Positions 26,631 to 36,700 are shown, counted from the first letter of the stretch. The stretch: 64,000 nt of DNA from Paenibacillus durus ATCC 35681 (GCF_000993825.1 NZ_CP011114.1:4278001-4342000); one strand, 5' to 3'. Made by a program: numbers and translations. Notes: generated by a model not told the origin, from the sequence alone.

Positions 26631-27686
26631 TTACGGATACACAGGCGTGTAGCCGAGTCCAAGGGTTTCCTCCCATCCCATCATCAAATTGAGATTCTGA
26701 ATAGCCTGCCCCGCAGCGCCTTTTACCAGATTGTCGATAACCGAAATAATGGTGATCCGTCCTGTACGGGCATCCGCCGCAAATCCGATGTCGCAATAAT
26801 TCGATCCGCTGACTTCCTTGGTCGCCGGCCAGATTCCGGCATTACGCACCCGGACAAAAGATCTGCCCTCATAATAGCTGCGATACAATTCAATAAAGTC
26901 CTGCTCGCTGTAATCCCCGGTCAACCCCGCATAGATCGTGGTCATAATCCCCCGCGTCATCGGAACGAGATGGGTGGTGAACGTTACCGTCACCTTTTCC
27001 CCGGCAATCTCAGTGAGAACCTGCTCGATTTCAGGGGTATGCTGATGCTTGTTGATCTTATAAGCTTTGAAATTCTCATTCACTTCCGCATAATGAACGC
27101 CCACGTTCACTCCGCGTCCAGCGCCCGATACGCCCGATTTCGCGTCGACGATAATGCTCTCCGGCTTGATCCAGCCCGCCTTAACCGCCGGAATCAGACC
27201 AAGCAGCGTTGCTGTCGGATAGCAGCCCGGATTAGAGATGAACTCCGCGCCGGCCACGCGTTCTCCGAACACCTCGCACAGCCCATAGACCGCCTGCTCT
27301 AAATAACTCTCCTGCGGAGCCGGATGTTTATACCAGAGCTCGTATTCGCCGCCGTCTTTCAACCGGAAATCACCGGACAGATCCACAACCTTAAGCCCCG
27401 CCTCCAGCAGCTGCGGAACGAGCTTGGCGCTGACGCCGTGCGGCGTTGCCGTGAACACGACATCCGCCCTCTCCTTAATCTCCGCCGCATCCACGCCGTC
27501 CAGATTCTTGCTCAGCACGCCGGTTAAATGCGGAAATCCTTCTTCGATCGGCGTCCCCGCGCTTGAAGAGGATATTACTGAAGTGATCTCAACTTTCGGA
27601 TGACCCTGCAGCAGCCTGATCAGTTCCACGCCTCCATACCCTGTCGATCCCACGATTGCCGCCCTTAGCTTGCCTTCCACCGTCAT
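26631..27686 (-). CDS. argC: N-acetyl-gamma-glutamyl-phosphate reductase
   Basis: 351 residues. A Rossmann start (AAIVGSTGYGGVELIRLL) is followed by the catalytic cysteine in SNPGCYPTATLL. It reduces acetylglutamyl phosphate with NADPH. It is the first gene of the seven-gene arginine block. GCAGGAGGAACGGGA precedes the ATG. The promoter and a likely arginine-repressor site lie just upstream. Confidence 0.96.
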   Translation of the reverse strand: MTVEGKLRAAIVGSTGYGGVELIRLLQGHPKVEITSVISSSSAGTPIEEGFPHLTGVLSKNLDGVDAAEIKERADVVFTATPHGVSAKLVPQLLEAGLKVVDLSGDFRLKDGGEYELWYKHPAPQESYLEQAVYGLCEVFGERVAGAEFISNPGCYPTATLLGLIPAVKAGWIKPESIIVDAKSGVSGAGRGVNVGVHYAEVNENFKAYKINKHQHTPEIEQVLTEIAGEKVTVTFTTHLVPMTRGIMTTIYAGLTGDYSEQDFIELYRSYYEGRSFVRVRNAGIWPATKEVSGSNYCDIGFAADARTGRITIISVIDNLVKGAAGQAIQNLNLMMGWEETLGLGYTPVYP

Positions 27687-27753
27687 TCCCGTTCCTCCTG
27701 CCTTTTCTCACTATTATACCGGATATCTCCACTATCCGCCGTCCTAAGAAATA

Positions 27754-27788
27754 TGTATTATTATACAACCGGATTAATATAAATACAA
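27754..27788 (-). promoter_or_regulatory. argC promoter with candidate ARG box
   Basis: TTGTAT (27783-27788), 17 bases and TATAAT (27760-27765) on the minus strand. A perfect palindrome TGTATAATAATACA (27754-27767) overlaps the -10 element and resembles half-sites of the AhrC/ArgR box. Repression by arginine is therefore likely but inferred. Confidence 0.6.
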
Positions 27789-27875
27789 CAGATTATGTAA
27801 CATTTATATCCGGCAAGAGTCGTGGATTCCTCCCTTATCTTGTTCAATTTTCACTTTCTTATATTTCGAAAAAAA

Positions 27876-27890
27876 AGAAGCGCCGCTTCT
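27876..27890 (-). terminator. Terminator after the YitT-family gene
   Basis: AGAAGC, loop GGC, GCTTCT followed by a run of eight or more T on the minus strand, 20 bases after the stop codon. Confidence 0.75.
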
Positions 27891-27910
27891 CCTATTAAAC
27901 ACAGGAAAAA

Positions 27911-28795
27911 CTACGCTTCTCTCTTGAACCCTTTGCCCAGCACCTCATGCGCGTCGCTGATAATAACGAACGCCCCAGGGTCCACCGAGCGAACAATCGC
28001 CTTCAGACGGGACGTCTCATTCTGTCCAACCGCTACCATCAGCACCGTGCGGCTGTCGCCGGTATATCCGCCTTGAGCCTCCAGCTTCGTTAGGCCCCGG
28101 TCCAAATCATTCAGAATCGCCTCGGAGATCGCCTCCGTATGGTCAGAAATGATATACGCCACCTTCGTGTAACTGAAGCCCACTTCCAGCGCGTCGATCA
28201 CTCTGCCTGTTACGAACAGGCCGATCAGCGCGTACATCGCCTGCTCCATCCCCAGCACGAATGCCGCCAGCGTAATCACCGTGCCGTCTAACAGGACGAC
28301 GGACATGGAGAAGCTGAGGCCGGTCACCTTCTGGATAATCTGCGCCAGAATCGTAAGGCCCCCTGTCGAGCCGCGTCCCCGGAACACCAGGCCAAGACCG
28401 AGACCGACGCCAATTCCGCCGTAGATAGAGGCCAGCAGAGGATTAGCGGTCGGCACCGGACCGTCTTTGGTCAAGTAAATGAACAGCGGCAGCACAATGC
28501 TGCCCAGCAGTGACCGGAGCCCATAATTCCGGCCCAGGATGAATACGCCAAGTATAAAGAGCGGGATGTTGAGCGCCCACTGGGTAAAAGCCGGCTCCGC
28601 TCTCAACCACGACTCTGCCAAAACAGACAAGCCCGATACGCCGCCGGAAGCGATCCGGTTCGGCAGCAAGAACAAGTTGAAAGCGAGCGCGGTAATGAGC
28701 GAGCCGACGGTGATCATCGTCGTGTCCGCAAGATGACGGAGCGGTCCGTTCAGCGGAATAAGCGGCGCCCTGCTCCGTGTCTTTATTTTGGACAT
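27911..28795 (-). CDS. YitT-family membrane protein (DUF2179)
   Basis: 294 residues. About five to six hydrophobic helices (40-215) have the family's conserved N-terminal GSLITALAFNLFLLPNRIAS, followed by a soluble DUF2179 domain (about 225-290). The function of YitT proteins is unknown. It starts 4 bases after the prfB stop codon, so it may be transcribed with prfB. Confidence 0.85.
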   Translation of the reverse strand: MSKIKTRSRAPLIPLNGPLRHLADTTMITVGSLITALAFNLFLLPNRIASGGVSGLSVLAESWLRAEPAFTQWALNIPLFILGVFILGRNYGLRSLLGSIVLPLFIYLTKDGPVPTANPLLASIYGGIGVGLGLGLVFRGRGSTGGLTILAQIIQKVTGLSFSMSVVLLDGTVITLAAFVLGMEQAMYALIGLFVTGRVIDALEVGFSYTKVAYIISDHTEAISEAILNDLDRGLTKLEAQGGYTGDSRTVLMVAVGQNETSRLKAIVRSVDPGAFVIISDAHEVLGKGFKREA

Positions 28796-28798
28796 TGG

Positions 28799-29912
28799 TT
28801 ATTCGGCCTCGGTCTTGATCTGGCTGCGTAAATATCCGTCGATAAAGGCGTCCAGATCGCCGTCCATCACAGAACCGACATTACCCGTCTCCACTGAGGT
28901 CCGGTGGTCCTTAACCATGCTGTACGGGTGGAAGACATAGGAACGGATCTGGCTGCCCCAAGCAATATCCGACTGCTCGCCGCGGATCTCGTCCAGCTCA
29001 CGCTGCTGCTCTTCCAGCTTGCGCTCGTACAGCTTGGAACGCAGCATCGTCATCGCGCGCTCCCGGTTCTTAATCTGGGAGCGTTCATTCTGACAGGTAA
29101 CGACTATGCCGGTCGGCTGGTGGGTAATCCGGACCGCCGAATCTGTCGTATTGATATGCTGTCCGCCCGCACCGGTAGCCCGGTACGTATCGATCTTCAG
29201 ATCCTCGGTGCGGATCTCAATGTCGATGTCTTCATTGATTTCCGGCACCACATCGCAGGATACAAATGAGGTATGCCGGCGGCCGGAAGCATCGAACGGG
29301 GAAATGCGCACCAGACGGTGAACGCCTTTTTCCGCTTTCAGATAGCCATATGCGTTATAGCCTTTGATCAGCAGCGTTACGCTTTTGATTCCAGCTTCAT
29401 CTCCTGGCAGATAGTCCAGAACCTCCACCTTGAAACCGCGCTTCTCCGCCCACCGGGTATACATTCTGAGTAGCATCTGGCCCCAGTCCTGGGATTCGGT
29501 TCCGCCTGCGCCTGGGTGGAGCTCCAGAATGGCATTCAGCTTATCGTAAGGCTGATTAAGCAGGAGCTGAAGTTCAAATTCCTCAAGCTTGCCCGTCAGC
29601 GCTGATACATTTGTTCCGATCTCGGCAGCCAGTTCCTCGTCGCCTTCTTCCTCGGCAAGTTCGGCCATAAGCAGCGCATCGTCATATTCCTGCTGCAGCT
29701 TCTGATATTGGTCCACACTGGATTTAACAGCGTTCATTTCGGCAATAACGCCCTGCGCCTTCTCATTATCATCCCAGAAATCCGGAGCAGCCATCTTCTC
29801 CTCGAAGTTGGCGATCATCTCCTGCTTGAGGTCTAAGTCAAAGAGACCCCCTAAGGTTAGTTAATTTCTTGCCGATTTCGCGCAAGTCTTGCTTTACACT
29901 TGGATCAATCAT
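28799..29912 (-). CDS. prfB: Peptide chain release factor 2, with +1 programmed frameshift
   Basis: The protein is encoded in two frames: 24 codons from ATG 29912 to 29841, then after a +1 shift over the in-frame TGA (29838-29840), 346 codons from 29839 to the stop at 28799. The total is 370 residues, normal for RF2. Key motifs are [12 protein letters not shown] with the stop-codon reading SPF, and the catalytic [19 protein letters not shown]2 ends translation at UGA and UAA, and the frameshift lets it control its own level. It is downstream of secA, as in Bacillus. Confidence 0.96.
29834..29853 (-). promoter_or_regulatory. prfB: prfB programmed frameshift site
   Basis: The minus strand reads AGGGGGTCTCTTTGACTTAG. 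An internal Shine-Dalgarno-like AGGGGG sits directly upstream of CTT TGA C, the conserved slippery arrangement of bacterial prfB genes. Confidence 0.95.
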
Positions 29913-29966
29913 GACTCACTGCACCTTTCCGTGAAAAATATACTTGAAAAGATTTAATCAGGAAGA

Positions 29967-30008
29967 AACGGCTGAGCCGCTTACGGGAATCTCCCCGGCC
30001 CAGCCGTT
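29967..30008 (-). terminator. Hairpin between secA and prfB
   Basis: AACGGCTGGGCCG pairs with CGGCTCAGCCGTT (one mismatch) on the minus strand, with TTCTTCC following. It is a likely terminator of secA, with some read-through possible because the T-run is interrupted. Confidence 0.6.
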
Positions 30009-30048
30009 CTACGTTTTCATCCTGACGCCTTTACCGGCGGAATAACTC

Positions 30049-32556
30049 TTAGGCGTTTTGTCCGTGACAGTTCTTAAATTTCTTGCCGCTGCCGCAAGGA
30101 CAAGGATCATTGCGTCCCACCGTCTGGCCGACCGCTACCGGACGTTTCTCGGCAGGCTCGCCGTTTGTGGAAATCTTATTCTCCTCCACGACCGATTGAC
30201 GCTCTTGGTTGGTCTCGATGTGGGCCTTCATGATGTAGGTCGCCACTTCTTCCTGGATGGTCGCCGTCATCGCATTGAACATCTCAAAGCCTTCAAACTG
30301 ATATTCGCGCAGCGGATCGGTGCCGCCGTAAGCACGCAGATGAATACCTTGGCGAAGCTGGTCCATTGCATCAATGTGGTCCATCCATTTGCTGTCGACG
30401 GCCCGCATCACGATAACCTTCTCGAATTCACGCACCAGTTCGGAGCCGAGGCGTTCTTCGCGGGCTGCGTATTTCTCCAGCACCTTCTCGAAGATGAACT
30501 CCACGATCTCCTCAGCTTCCTTGCCCCACAAATCGTCGCGGGTGAGGGAGCTTTCATCCAGCAGCTTGCTGTTCACATAGTCAGCTACTTCCTGCAGTTC
30601 CCAGTTCTCAGGAATATCGTCGCTGCAATGTGCCTCTACGACCCGATCAATGACCGGCCGGATCATTTCGATGACAACATCCTTGATATTTTCCGATTCC
30701 AGAATTTCGCGGCGCTGCTTGTAGATAATTTCGCGCTGCTGGTTCATGACATCGTCATATTGAAGAACGACCTTGCGGATATCGAAGTTGTTGCCTTCGA
30801 CCCGCTTCTGTGCCGACTCCACCGCACGGGTAATCATCCGGCTCTCAATCGGCTGGTCCTCTTCAAAGCCCAGACGCTCCATCATATTCAGCACGTTGTC
30901 CGCGCCAAAGCGCTTCATCAGTTCATCGCCCAGCGACAGATAGAACTGTGTCGAGCCCGGATCGCCCTGGCGGCCCGCCCGTCCGCGAAGCTGGTTGTCG
31001 ATCCGCCGGGATTCATGGCGCTCGGTACCAATAATATGCAGGCCGCCGACTTCCGCCACACCTTCACCCAAGATAATGTCGGTGCCGCGTCCCGCCATAT
31101 TGGTGGCAATCGTAACCGTGCCGGGTTGTCCCGCATGCGAGATAATTTCCGCTTCCGCCGCATGATGCTTGGCGTTCAGCACCTGATGCTTCACGCCCTT
31201 GCGCTTCAGCATTTCCGAGACGCGCTCGGAATTCTCGATCGATACCGTACCAACCAGCACCGGCTGGTTCTTCTTATGCCGTTCCACAATCTCCTCGACA
31301 ACGGCGTTAAACTTGCCGTTCTCGCTCTTGTAGACCACATCAGGCATATCTGCACGCTGATTCGGCTTATTTGTCGGTACCTGGAGAACTTCCAGTCCGT
31401 AAATTTTCTTAAATTCCTCTTCTTCCGTCTTCGCCGTACCGGTCATGCCGGCCAGCTTGCGGTACATGCGGAAGTAGTTCTGGAACGTAATGGTGGCGAG
31501 CGTCATGCTCTCGTTCTGTACCTGAATTTCTTCCTTCGCCTCAATCGCCTGATGCAGCCCGTCGCTGTAGCGGCGTCCCGCCATCAGCCGTCCCGTAAAT
31601 TCATCGACGATGACAACTTCATCATCCGTCACCACATAATCGACGTCGCGGCGCATAATGACATTTGCCTTAAGGGCTTGAACAATATGGTGGTTAAGCG
31701 TAACATGGCTGTGGTCATACAGGTTCTCGATGCCAAAAGCCTTCTCGGCAATCGCCACGCCTTTCTCAGTCAGCGCGACGGACTTTACCTTGATGTCCAC
31801 GGTGTAATGCTCCTCAGCCTGCAGTCTCTTTACAAAGCGGTCTGCGGCATAGTACAGCTCCGTCGACTTCTCAGCTTGTCCGGAAATGATAAGCGGCGTC
31901 CGCGCTTCGTCGATCAGAATGGAGTCCACTTCGTCAATGATGCAGAAGTAGAGCGGGCGCTGCACCATTTGCTCTTTGTAAAGCACCATGTTATCGCGCA
32001 AATAGTCAAACCCGAATTCGTTATTCGTGCCGTACGTAATATCGCAGGCGTAAGCATTCTGTTTATCGGCATGGTCCATGCCGTTCAGGTTAACCCCGAC
32101 CGTCATGCCCAAGAAATTGTAGATTTGTCCCATTTGGGCGCTGTCGCGCTGGGCCAGATAATCATTGACCGTAACGACATGCACACCTTTCCCAAGCAGA
32201 GCGTTCAAGTAAACCGGCAGCGTACCTACCAGCGTCTTGCCCTCGCCGGTCTTCATCTCGGCGATCTTGCCTTCATGCAGCGCCATTCCTCCAACGAGTT
32301 GGACGTCAAAATGCCGCATGCCCAGCGCGCGTCTCGAAGCTTCGCGTACGGTTGCGAATGCCTCCGGCAGAATTTCCTCTAGAGTCTCCCCTTGCTCAAT
32401 CCGAGCGCGGAACACTTCAGTCTTGGCTCTTAAGGCTTCATCGGACAGCGCCTGGAATTCCGGCTCCAGTCCATTAACAACTTCGACCGTCCTCATCAGA
32501 CGTTTGACATCGCGTTCATTCGTATCGCCGAATATCTTCTTAACAAGTCCTAGCAT
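30049..32556 (-). CDS. secA: Preprotein translocase ATPase SecA
   Basis: 835 residues. The first nucleotide-binding fold has MKTGEGKT and the DEAD-type box [11 protein letters not shown]. The second fold has [12 protein letters not shown] and [13 protein letters not shown]. The C-terminal zinc-binding tail [17 protein letters not shown] (SEC-C) binds SecB or ribosomes in related proteins. It drives protein export through SecYEG. It lies between hpf and prfB, a conserved order. Confidence 0.98.
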   Translation of the reverse strand: MLGLVKKIFGDTNERDVKRLMRTVEVVNGLEPEFQALSDEALRAKTEVFRARIEQGETLEEILPEAFATVREASRRALGMRHFDVQLVGGMALHEGKIAEMKTGEGKTLVGTLPVYLNALLGKGVHVVTVNDYLAQRDSAQMGQIYNFLGMTVGVNLNGMDHADKQNAYACDITYGTNNEFGFDYLRDNMVLYKEQMVQRPLYFCIIDEVDSILIDEARTPLIISGQAEKSTELYYAADRFVKRLQAEEHYTVDIKVKSVALTEKGVAIAEKAFGIENLYDHSHVTLNHHIVQALKANVIMRRDVDYVVTDDEVVIVDEFTGRLMAGRRYSDGLHQAIEAKEEIQVQNESMTLATITFQNYFRMYRKLAGMTGTAKTEEEEFKKIYGLEVLQVPTNKPNQRADMPDVVYKSENGKFNAVVEEIVERHKKNQPVLVGTVSIENSERVSEMLKRKGVKHQVLNAKHHAAEAEIISHAGQPGTVTIATNMAGRGTDIILGEGVAEVGGLHIIGTERHESRRIDNQLRGRAGRQGDPGSTQFYLSLGDELMKRFGADNVLNMMERLGFEEDQPIESRMITRAVESAQKRVEGNNFDIRKVVLQYDDVMNQQREIIYKQRREILESENIKDVVIEMIRPVIDRVVEAHCSDDIPENWELQEVADYVNSKLLDESSLTRDDLWGKEAEEIVEFIFEKVLEKYAAREERLGSELVREFEKVIVMRAVDSKWMDHIDAMDQLRQGIHLRAYGGTDPLREYQFEGFEMFNAMTATIQEEVATYIMKAHIETNQERQSVVEENKISTNGEPAEKRPVAVGQTVGRNDPCPCGSGKKFKNCHGQNA

Positions 32557-32655
32557 GGTTAACCCCTTTCATGCAACACAGATGGTGGAACCTCAGCCCA
32601 TCCTCAACAATATTGAAAGGGCCGCTTTACCGTATCCGATTCCGCTGCTTCATAA

Positions 32656-32684
32656 ATTGTATCAGTTTGTAAGAGTTGCCGCAA
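32656..32684 (-). promoter_or_regulatory. secA promoter
   Basis: TTGCGG (32679-32684), 17-base spacer, TACAAT (32656-32661) on the minus strand. The leader is about 90 bases. Confidence 0.5.
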
Positions 32685-32731
32685 TACAAGCAGAAGTTAC
32701 CTGTTATGCAGACATACATTTATACGCACAA

Positions 32732-32763
32732 GAGCCCCATCCGCTTCACGCGAATAAGGGCTC
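32732..32763. terminator. Hairpin between hpf and secA
   Basis: GAGCCCC ... GGGCTC with inner GCG/CGC-type pairing. T-rich sequence lies on the plus-strand side (TTTTTTT from 32771). On the minus strand only TTGTG follows, so it is a weak terminator for hpf. Confidence 0.4.
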
Positions 32764-32811
32764 GGGTAAATTTTTTTCATCTGAAGTCTGTTTCGGCACC
32801 TGAATTACAGA

Positions 32812-33369
32812 TCAACCTTGTTCAATCAATCCGTACTTGCCGTCATTGCGTTTGTACACGACGCTAACCTCGGAAGTGTCAATGTTGGAAAATACAAAGA
32901 AATTATGTCCCACCATATTCATTTGCAGGATCGCTTCCTCCACGTCCATCGGCTTCAATGTGAAGCGTTTGTTGCGCACGACCTCCAGCTCTTCATCCTG
33001 TTCCTCCAAGGCGACGGAGCCCGCCGATCCATTTTCCACAAAAAGCGTCTTCAGGCTTCCTTCCTGTCGGAACTTTCGATTGAGCTTGGTCTTATGCTTG
33101 CGGATTTGGCGCTCCAGCTTGTCCACTACACCGTCGATAGAAGCATACATATCTTCGCTGCGGACTTCCGCCCGAAGCGTGACACCGTTTAGCGGGATAG
33201 TCACTTCCACCGTATGAAGACCCCGTAACACGCTGAGCGTCACGTATCCTTCCTGGGTAGGGGGCGCATCGAAATACTTCTCAAGTCTGCTGAGCTTCTT
33301 ATCAACATACTCTCTCAAAGCGTCGGTCACTTCAATTTGTTGACCTCGAATGCTGAATTGCATGGGCAC
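32812..33369 (-). CDS. hpf: Long-form ribosome hibernation promoting factor
   Basis: 185 residues. The N-terminal HPF/RaiA domain (about 1-100, MQFSIRGQQIEVTDALREYV) binds the small subunit at the tRNA and mRNA sites. The C-terminal domain (about 125-185, FTLKPMDVEEAILQMNMVGH) dimerises and so pairs 70S ribosomes into 100S particles. Length and two-domain structure match Bacillus HPF (YvyD). AAGGAGGAGTGCCC precedes the ATG. Confidence 0.95.
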   Translation of the reverse strand: MPMQFSIRGQQIEVTDALREYVDKKLSRLEKYFDAPPTQEGYVTLSVLRGLHTVEVTIPLNGVTLRAEVRSEDMYASIDGVVDKLERQIRKHKTKLNRKFRQEGSLKTLFVENGSAGSVALEEQDEELEVVRNKRFTLKPMDVEEAILQMNMVGHNFFVFSNIDTSEVSVVYKRNDGKYGLIEQG

Positions 33370-33386
33370 TCCTCCTTTGCACCTCT

Positions 33387-33415
33387 ATTATACCAAAACG
33401 TAAGCGCCATGTAAA
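33387..33415 (-). promoter_or_regulatory. hpf promoter
   Basis: TTTACA (33410-33415), 17-base spacer, TATAAT (33387-33392) on the minus strand, giving a very short leader. No sigma-B consensus was recognised. Confidence 0.65.
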
Positions 33416-33457
33416 AAGTTTAAAATTATGTTAATACGCTTTCAAGTGCAAAAAAAA

Positions 33458-33484
33458 GACCTGAAGCGACAAGGCTCTCAGGTC
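33458..33484 (-). terminator. Terminator after the SLH/Fn3-like protein gene
   Basis: GACCTGA ... TCAGGTC with a 13-base loop, followed by a run of eight T on the minus strand, about 50 bases beyond the stop codon. Confidence 0.8.
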
Positions 33485-33535
33485 CGCGGGTAAATCCTCT
33501 GTTATCGGTTGTTGAGCTTTCTATTCCGCTGTTTT

Positions 33536-34954
33536 TTACTTGGTCTGCACGGTGACGACTTCCACCGGCGAATAACTTCCGCTGCCGTTGCCCGCTACAA
33601 GATAAACCTTGTATTCCTTACCGCTGGCAAGACCGGTAATTGTAATTGGAGTTTGGGTACCGACCGTAACCGCCGGAGTTCCGCTCCAGCCGCTGCCCAC
33701 TTCCACACCCGCAGCGTTTTGCCCGTTCCATACCTGTGCGGCGCTAGGAGCTGCGGCTCCCGGGGCAACCGACGGATCGGACGGAATCACCACATAACGA
33801 ATTTGGCCTGCGGAGTCGCCAACCGCTTCATAAGTCACGTATACCACGGATGTAACGGTGGTCGACGCTCCCGGGGCAGCGTAAGTGATTCCCGTTACGG
33901 TGGTGCTGGCCGCCGTTTTGAAGTCCACTCTTGCTGCACTCAATGACTTATTGCCGTATTGATCAACAAGAATGATGAATGCGGAATAATCCGTATTGGC
34001 CGTCAGTCCATAGACAGAGAAGGATACCGTGCTGCCAGCGGTTGCAGCTTTGAAGCCTTTATTAGCAACAGTAACGCCGCTTCCCGCCGAACCGAGATAC
34101 ACGTCGTTAACGGTTGGCAGTGCCGCCGTACCAGGTGCGACCACATAGTAGACCGAACCGGTGACGCTGGGTGTCAAGTAGACATCAGCCGTTACAGCGC
34201 CTACATGGCTGTAGGTTGCTCCGCTAACTGTCGGATACACGACTGTATCTCCGCCGCCACCGCCGCCGCCAGTACCGGCAGAAGGTACCGGAGCAGGTGT
34301 TGCTGACGGAGTCGGTGTAGGCGTTGGTGTTGCGCTCGGCTCACCAGAATAGTGGGCGGCCGAATTCCCGACGATGTTTACCGCCTCCGCGCGAGTAAGC
34401 GATTTCTTCGGAGCGAACGTGCCATTCGGATAGCCGTTAATAATCTTCAGATTGGCCGTCGCTGCAACCGCTCCACGGGCCCAGATCGAGATTTGCGCAG
34501 CATCCTTGAACGTCGTCGACGTCGTATCGTTGCTCAGACGCAGTACATTTGCGGCAATAACCGCCGCCTCTTGGCGTGTAATCGGATTACCTGGACGGAA
34601 GGTGTTATTCTCATAGCCACGGATATAGCCGGCTTTAACCGCCTTCGCCACCTCGCTGTAAGCCCAGTTCGAAGCCTTGACATCGGTAAAAGTAACCGTT
34701 GCCGTGTCTTTAAAGCTGAACAGACGATTGATCAGAGCCACATATTCCGCTCGTGTAATCGCTTTGTTCGGTTTAAAGGTGCCGTCCGGGTAGCCCGTCA
34801 AATATCCTTTGTCCAACCAGTCCTGCAATTTGCTTTGCGCCCAGTGACCTTGAATGTCCTTAGGCGTGGGGGCAGCGGATGCGGCGCTAAGCGAGCCAAA
34901 CACCATCCCGATTCCAAGCATGCCGGTCAGAAGACCGCGCCAAAACTTTTTCAT
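33536..34954 (-). CDS. SLH-domain surface protein with fibronectin-like repeats
   Basis: 472 residues. The signal peptide begins MKKFWRGLLTGMLGIGMVFG. Three SLH domains follow (about 25-75, 85-135 and 140-195), each with a GY.(D/N)GTF.P pattern (GYPDGTFKP, GYENNTFRP, GYPNGTFAP) and TRAE or TRQE. A Pro/Thr then poly-Gly linker leads to two beta-rich modules resembling fibronectin type III. SLH domains bind pyruvylated wall polymers, so the protein should sit on the cell surface. I start at ATG 34954; GTG 34966 is only one base from AGGAG. Confidence 0.88.
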   Translation of the reverse strand: MKKFWRGLLTGMLGIGMVFGSLSAASAAPTPKDIQGHWAQSKLQDWLDKGYLTGYPDGTFKPNKAITRAEYVALINRLFSFKDTATVTFTDVKASNWAYSEVAKAVKAGYIRGYENNTFRPGNPITRQEAAVIAANVLRLSNDTTSTTFKDAAQISIWARGAVAATANLKIINGYPNGTFAPKKSLTRAEAVNIVGNSAAHYSGEPSATPTPTPTPSATPAPVPSAGTGGGGGGGDTVVYPTVSGATYSHVGAVTADVYLTPSVTGSVYYVVAPGTAALPTVNDVYLGSAGSGVTVANKGFKAATAGSTVSFSVYGLTANTDYSAFIILVDQYGNKSLSAARVDFKTAASTTVTGITYAAPGASTTVTSVVYVTYEAVGDSAGQIRYVVIPSDPSVAPGAAAPSAAQVWNGQNAAGVEVGSGWSGTPAVTVGTQTPITITGLASGKEYKVYLVAGNGSGSYSPVEVVTVQTK

Positions 34955-35109
34955 TCTGTCGTTCACTCTCCTATCTTTGTGGTGGGAATAGTCATAAGCA
35001 AGACAGAAGAAAGCTCAACAATTACCCATCACCCAAATTCTAGGAGGAATTAACAAATTCCTGCTTGATTTTTTACAAATCATGTATTCTTCTTAAAAAG
35101 TTAACAAAA

Positions 35110-35134
35110 AAGACCCCGGAAGTTCCGGGGTCTT
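35110..35134 (-). terminator. Terminator after the cold-shock gene
   Basis: A near-perfect palindrome AAGACCCCGGAA / TTCCGGGGTCTT with a tiny loop runs into TTTTGTTAAC on the minus strand. Confidence 0.85.
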
Positions 35135-35197
35135 ACGCTAGCGTCGTCTCAATTTGCTAACCATCTACCGTATATGTAGGTCGGCTGTGCCGGATGA

Positions 35198-35395
35198 TTA
35201 TAATTTGATTACGTTAGCTGCTTGTGGTCCGCGTGCGCCTTCCACGATATCAAACTCAACGGATTGTCCTTCTTCCAGCGTTTTGAAACCTTCGGTTTGG
35301 ATCGCGGAGAAGTGAACGAATACGTCGCCGCCTTCTGCAGTCTCGATGAAACCGTAACCTTTTTCTGCGTTAAACCATTTTACTTTACCTTCCAT
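35198..35395 (-). CDS. Cold-shock protein (CspA family)
   Basis: 65 residues from ATG 35395. The OB-fold RNA-binding motifs are KGYGFIET (RNP1) and VFVHFSAI (RNP2). It is a single-strand nucleic acid chaperone. The frame stays open upstream to 35575, but those 60 residues have no family resemblance and include the promoter, so I exclude them. AAGGGA lies about 11 bases before the start. It stands alone between the SLH and glycosyltransferase genes. Confidence 0.95.
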   Translation of the reverse strand: MEGKVKWFNAEKGYGFIETAEGGDVFVHFSAIQTEGFKTLEEGQSVEFDIVEGARGPQAANVIKL

Positions 35396-35450
35396 TGCTT
35401 GAACATTCCCTTCATCATCAAATGAACGTGAGTTTTGCTCACAATTCTGA

Positions 35451-35479
35451 CTATAACACCGCCGCTTCCCCATTGTCAA
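35451..35479 (-). promoter_or_regulatory. Promoter of the cold-shock gene
   Basis: Consensus -35 TTGACA (35474-35479), 17-base spacer, TTATAG (35451-35456) on the minus strand. The leader is only about 50 bases, so no long cold-sensing leader is evident. Confidence 0.7.
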
Positions 35480-35632
35480 TTGGGATAGAAAGTGTTTTCT
35501 CTCTTGAAATTCCCAATTATTTTCTCCCGGGAAACAAACTTTAGCAAACTCAAAATTATGAACATACTTTAACATAACCGCTCAGCTCGGTTTTGAAACA
35601 TCAAAGCGATTTAAAATTCTTGTGTACAGTAT

Positions 35633-36700
35633 TCATAACCTAAGTTGTTGAAGCCTCATTCTTGATGGCTCATATCCTAAAGCGGCTGCTTCCTGATAAC
35701 AATGCTTGGCCTTGTCCAGTTTACCCGTAACCTCGTAAAAGCTTCCCAGATTATGCAACGCAGTAAAACTTCCCGTCCCAATAACGTTATCATACCGGTC
35801 TGTCTCCCCGATTTGTAGACATTTCAGATAAGATTCTTCAATCAGGGGGAACAGGTCGATATACTTCGCCGTATTACCCAGAATCAATTTCATGTAAAAA
35901 ATGCCGCAAACAAACTGAAAGTCAGCAAAATCATGTAAAAATCTCTGTTCTTTTCGGACAATAGGCAGCCCTTCCTCTAAACGATCAATGGCAATGATCT
36001 CGTATAACAAGTTCACGATAACATTAGGCGAATAGGACTCTTGCTTTGTCAACAACGCATAAGCTTTTTTCAAATGATGATAGGCCTGAAGATGATCATC
36101 AATTCCTCTATACTCTTTGGCAATCTGGTAATGATAGTAGGAATCGTTCGGATGTTTTTGAATTTCCAGTTCCAGAATTGGAATATTCCGATCCGACTTC
36201 GGTTTCATATAGCCGTCATGTTGAACCTCAACCGGAATTGTGGCTCTGGGTAGATCGGAAATAATCTGCTCATGAATCCTTCCCTCATACCGCAGCCCGG
36301 ATGGAAATAATCTTGATATGAAGCATTGTGCATAGGATAATATATTCCCATTGTCAAGAAATTGATTCACCAATTTAATTTTTCCGATGCGATCTCCTTG
36401 ATGGATAAACTGACGAAGAGCATCTTCGCAATCATTGTTGATATATTCATCCGCATCAAGAACCAGATTCCAGTCACATGAAGAATGCTCAAGTGCAGCA
36501 TTTCTGGCATCCGAAAAATTCTGATTCCAAGTCCAATCATAGACTTTCGCTCCAAAAGAGTGAGCAATTTGCTTAGTGTCGTCCGTTGAGCCAGTATCAA
36601 CGAGGATGATCTCATCCACCAGATTCCGTGCACTTTCGAGACAACGGCTCAATACCGCTTCTTCATTTCGGGCGATCATAGTCAGCGCGAGTGTTTTCAT
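35633..36700 (-). CDS. Family 2 glycosyltransferase with TPR-like C-terminal half
   Basis: 355 residues. The GT-A domain (about 1-200) starts LALTMIARNEE, has LVDTGSTDDT, and carries the metal-binding DxD as LVLDADEYI. The C-terminal half (about 200-355) is helical with TPR-like spacing (SYYHYQIAKEYRG, ALHNLGSFYEVTGKLDKAKHCY). Proteins of this shape modify peptides or surface proteins; SunS glycosylates a bacteriocin, for example. With flagellin and SLH proteins as neighbours, a role in glycosylating one of them is plausible but inferred. The codons are more AT-rich than those of the arg or sec genes. GGGAGGGAACG precedes the ATG. Confidence 0.85.
   Translation of the reverse strand: MKTLALTMIARNEEAVLSRCLESARNLVDEIILVDTGSTDDTKQIAHSFGAKVYDWTWNQNFSDARNAALEHSSCDWNLVLDADEYINNDCEDALRQFIHQGDRIGKIKLVNQFLDNGNILSYAQCFISRLFPSGLRYEGRIHEQIISDLPRATIPVEVQHDGYMKPKSDRNIPILELEIQKHPNDSYYHYQIAKEYRGIDDHLQAYHHLKKAYALLTKQESYSPNVIVNLLYEIIAIDRLEEGLPIVRKEQRFLHDFADFQFVCGIFYMKLILGNTAKYIDLFPLIEESYLKCLQIGETDRYDNVIGTGSFTALHNLGSFYEVTGKLDKAKHCYQEAAALGYEPSRMRLQQLRL

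Noticed and set aside
30058..32382. Very long plus-strand open frame opposite secA
   Set aside because: It is the complement of an intact, highly conserved gene. Its translation is His/Arg/Leu-rich with no recognisable domain.
35396..35575. 60-residue N-terminal extension of the cold-shock protein
   Set aside because: It contains the promoter elements and has no resemblance to the family.
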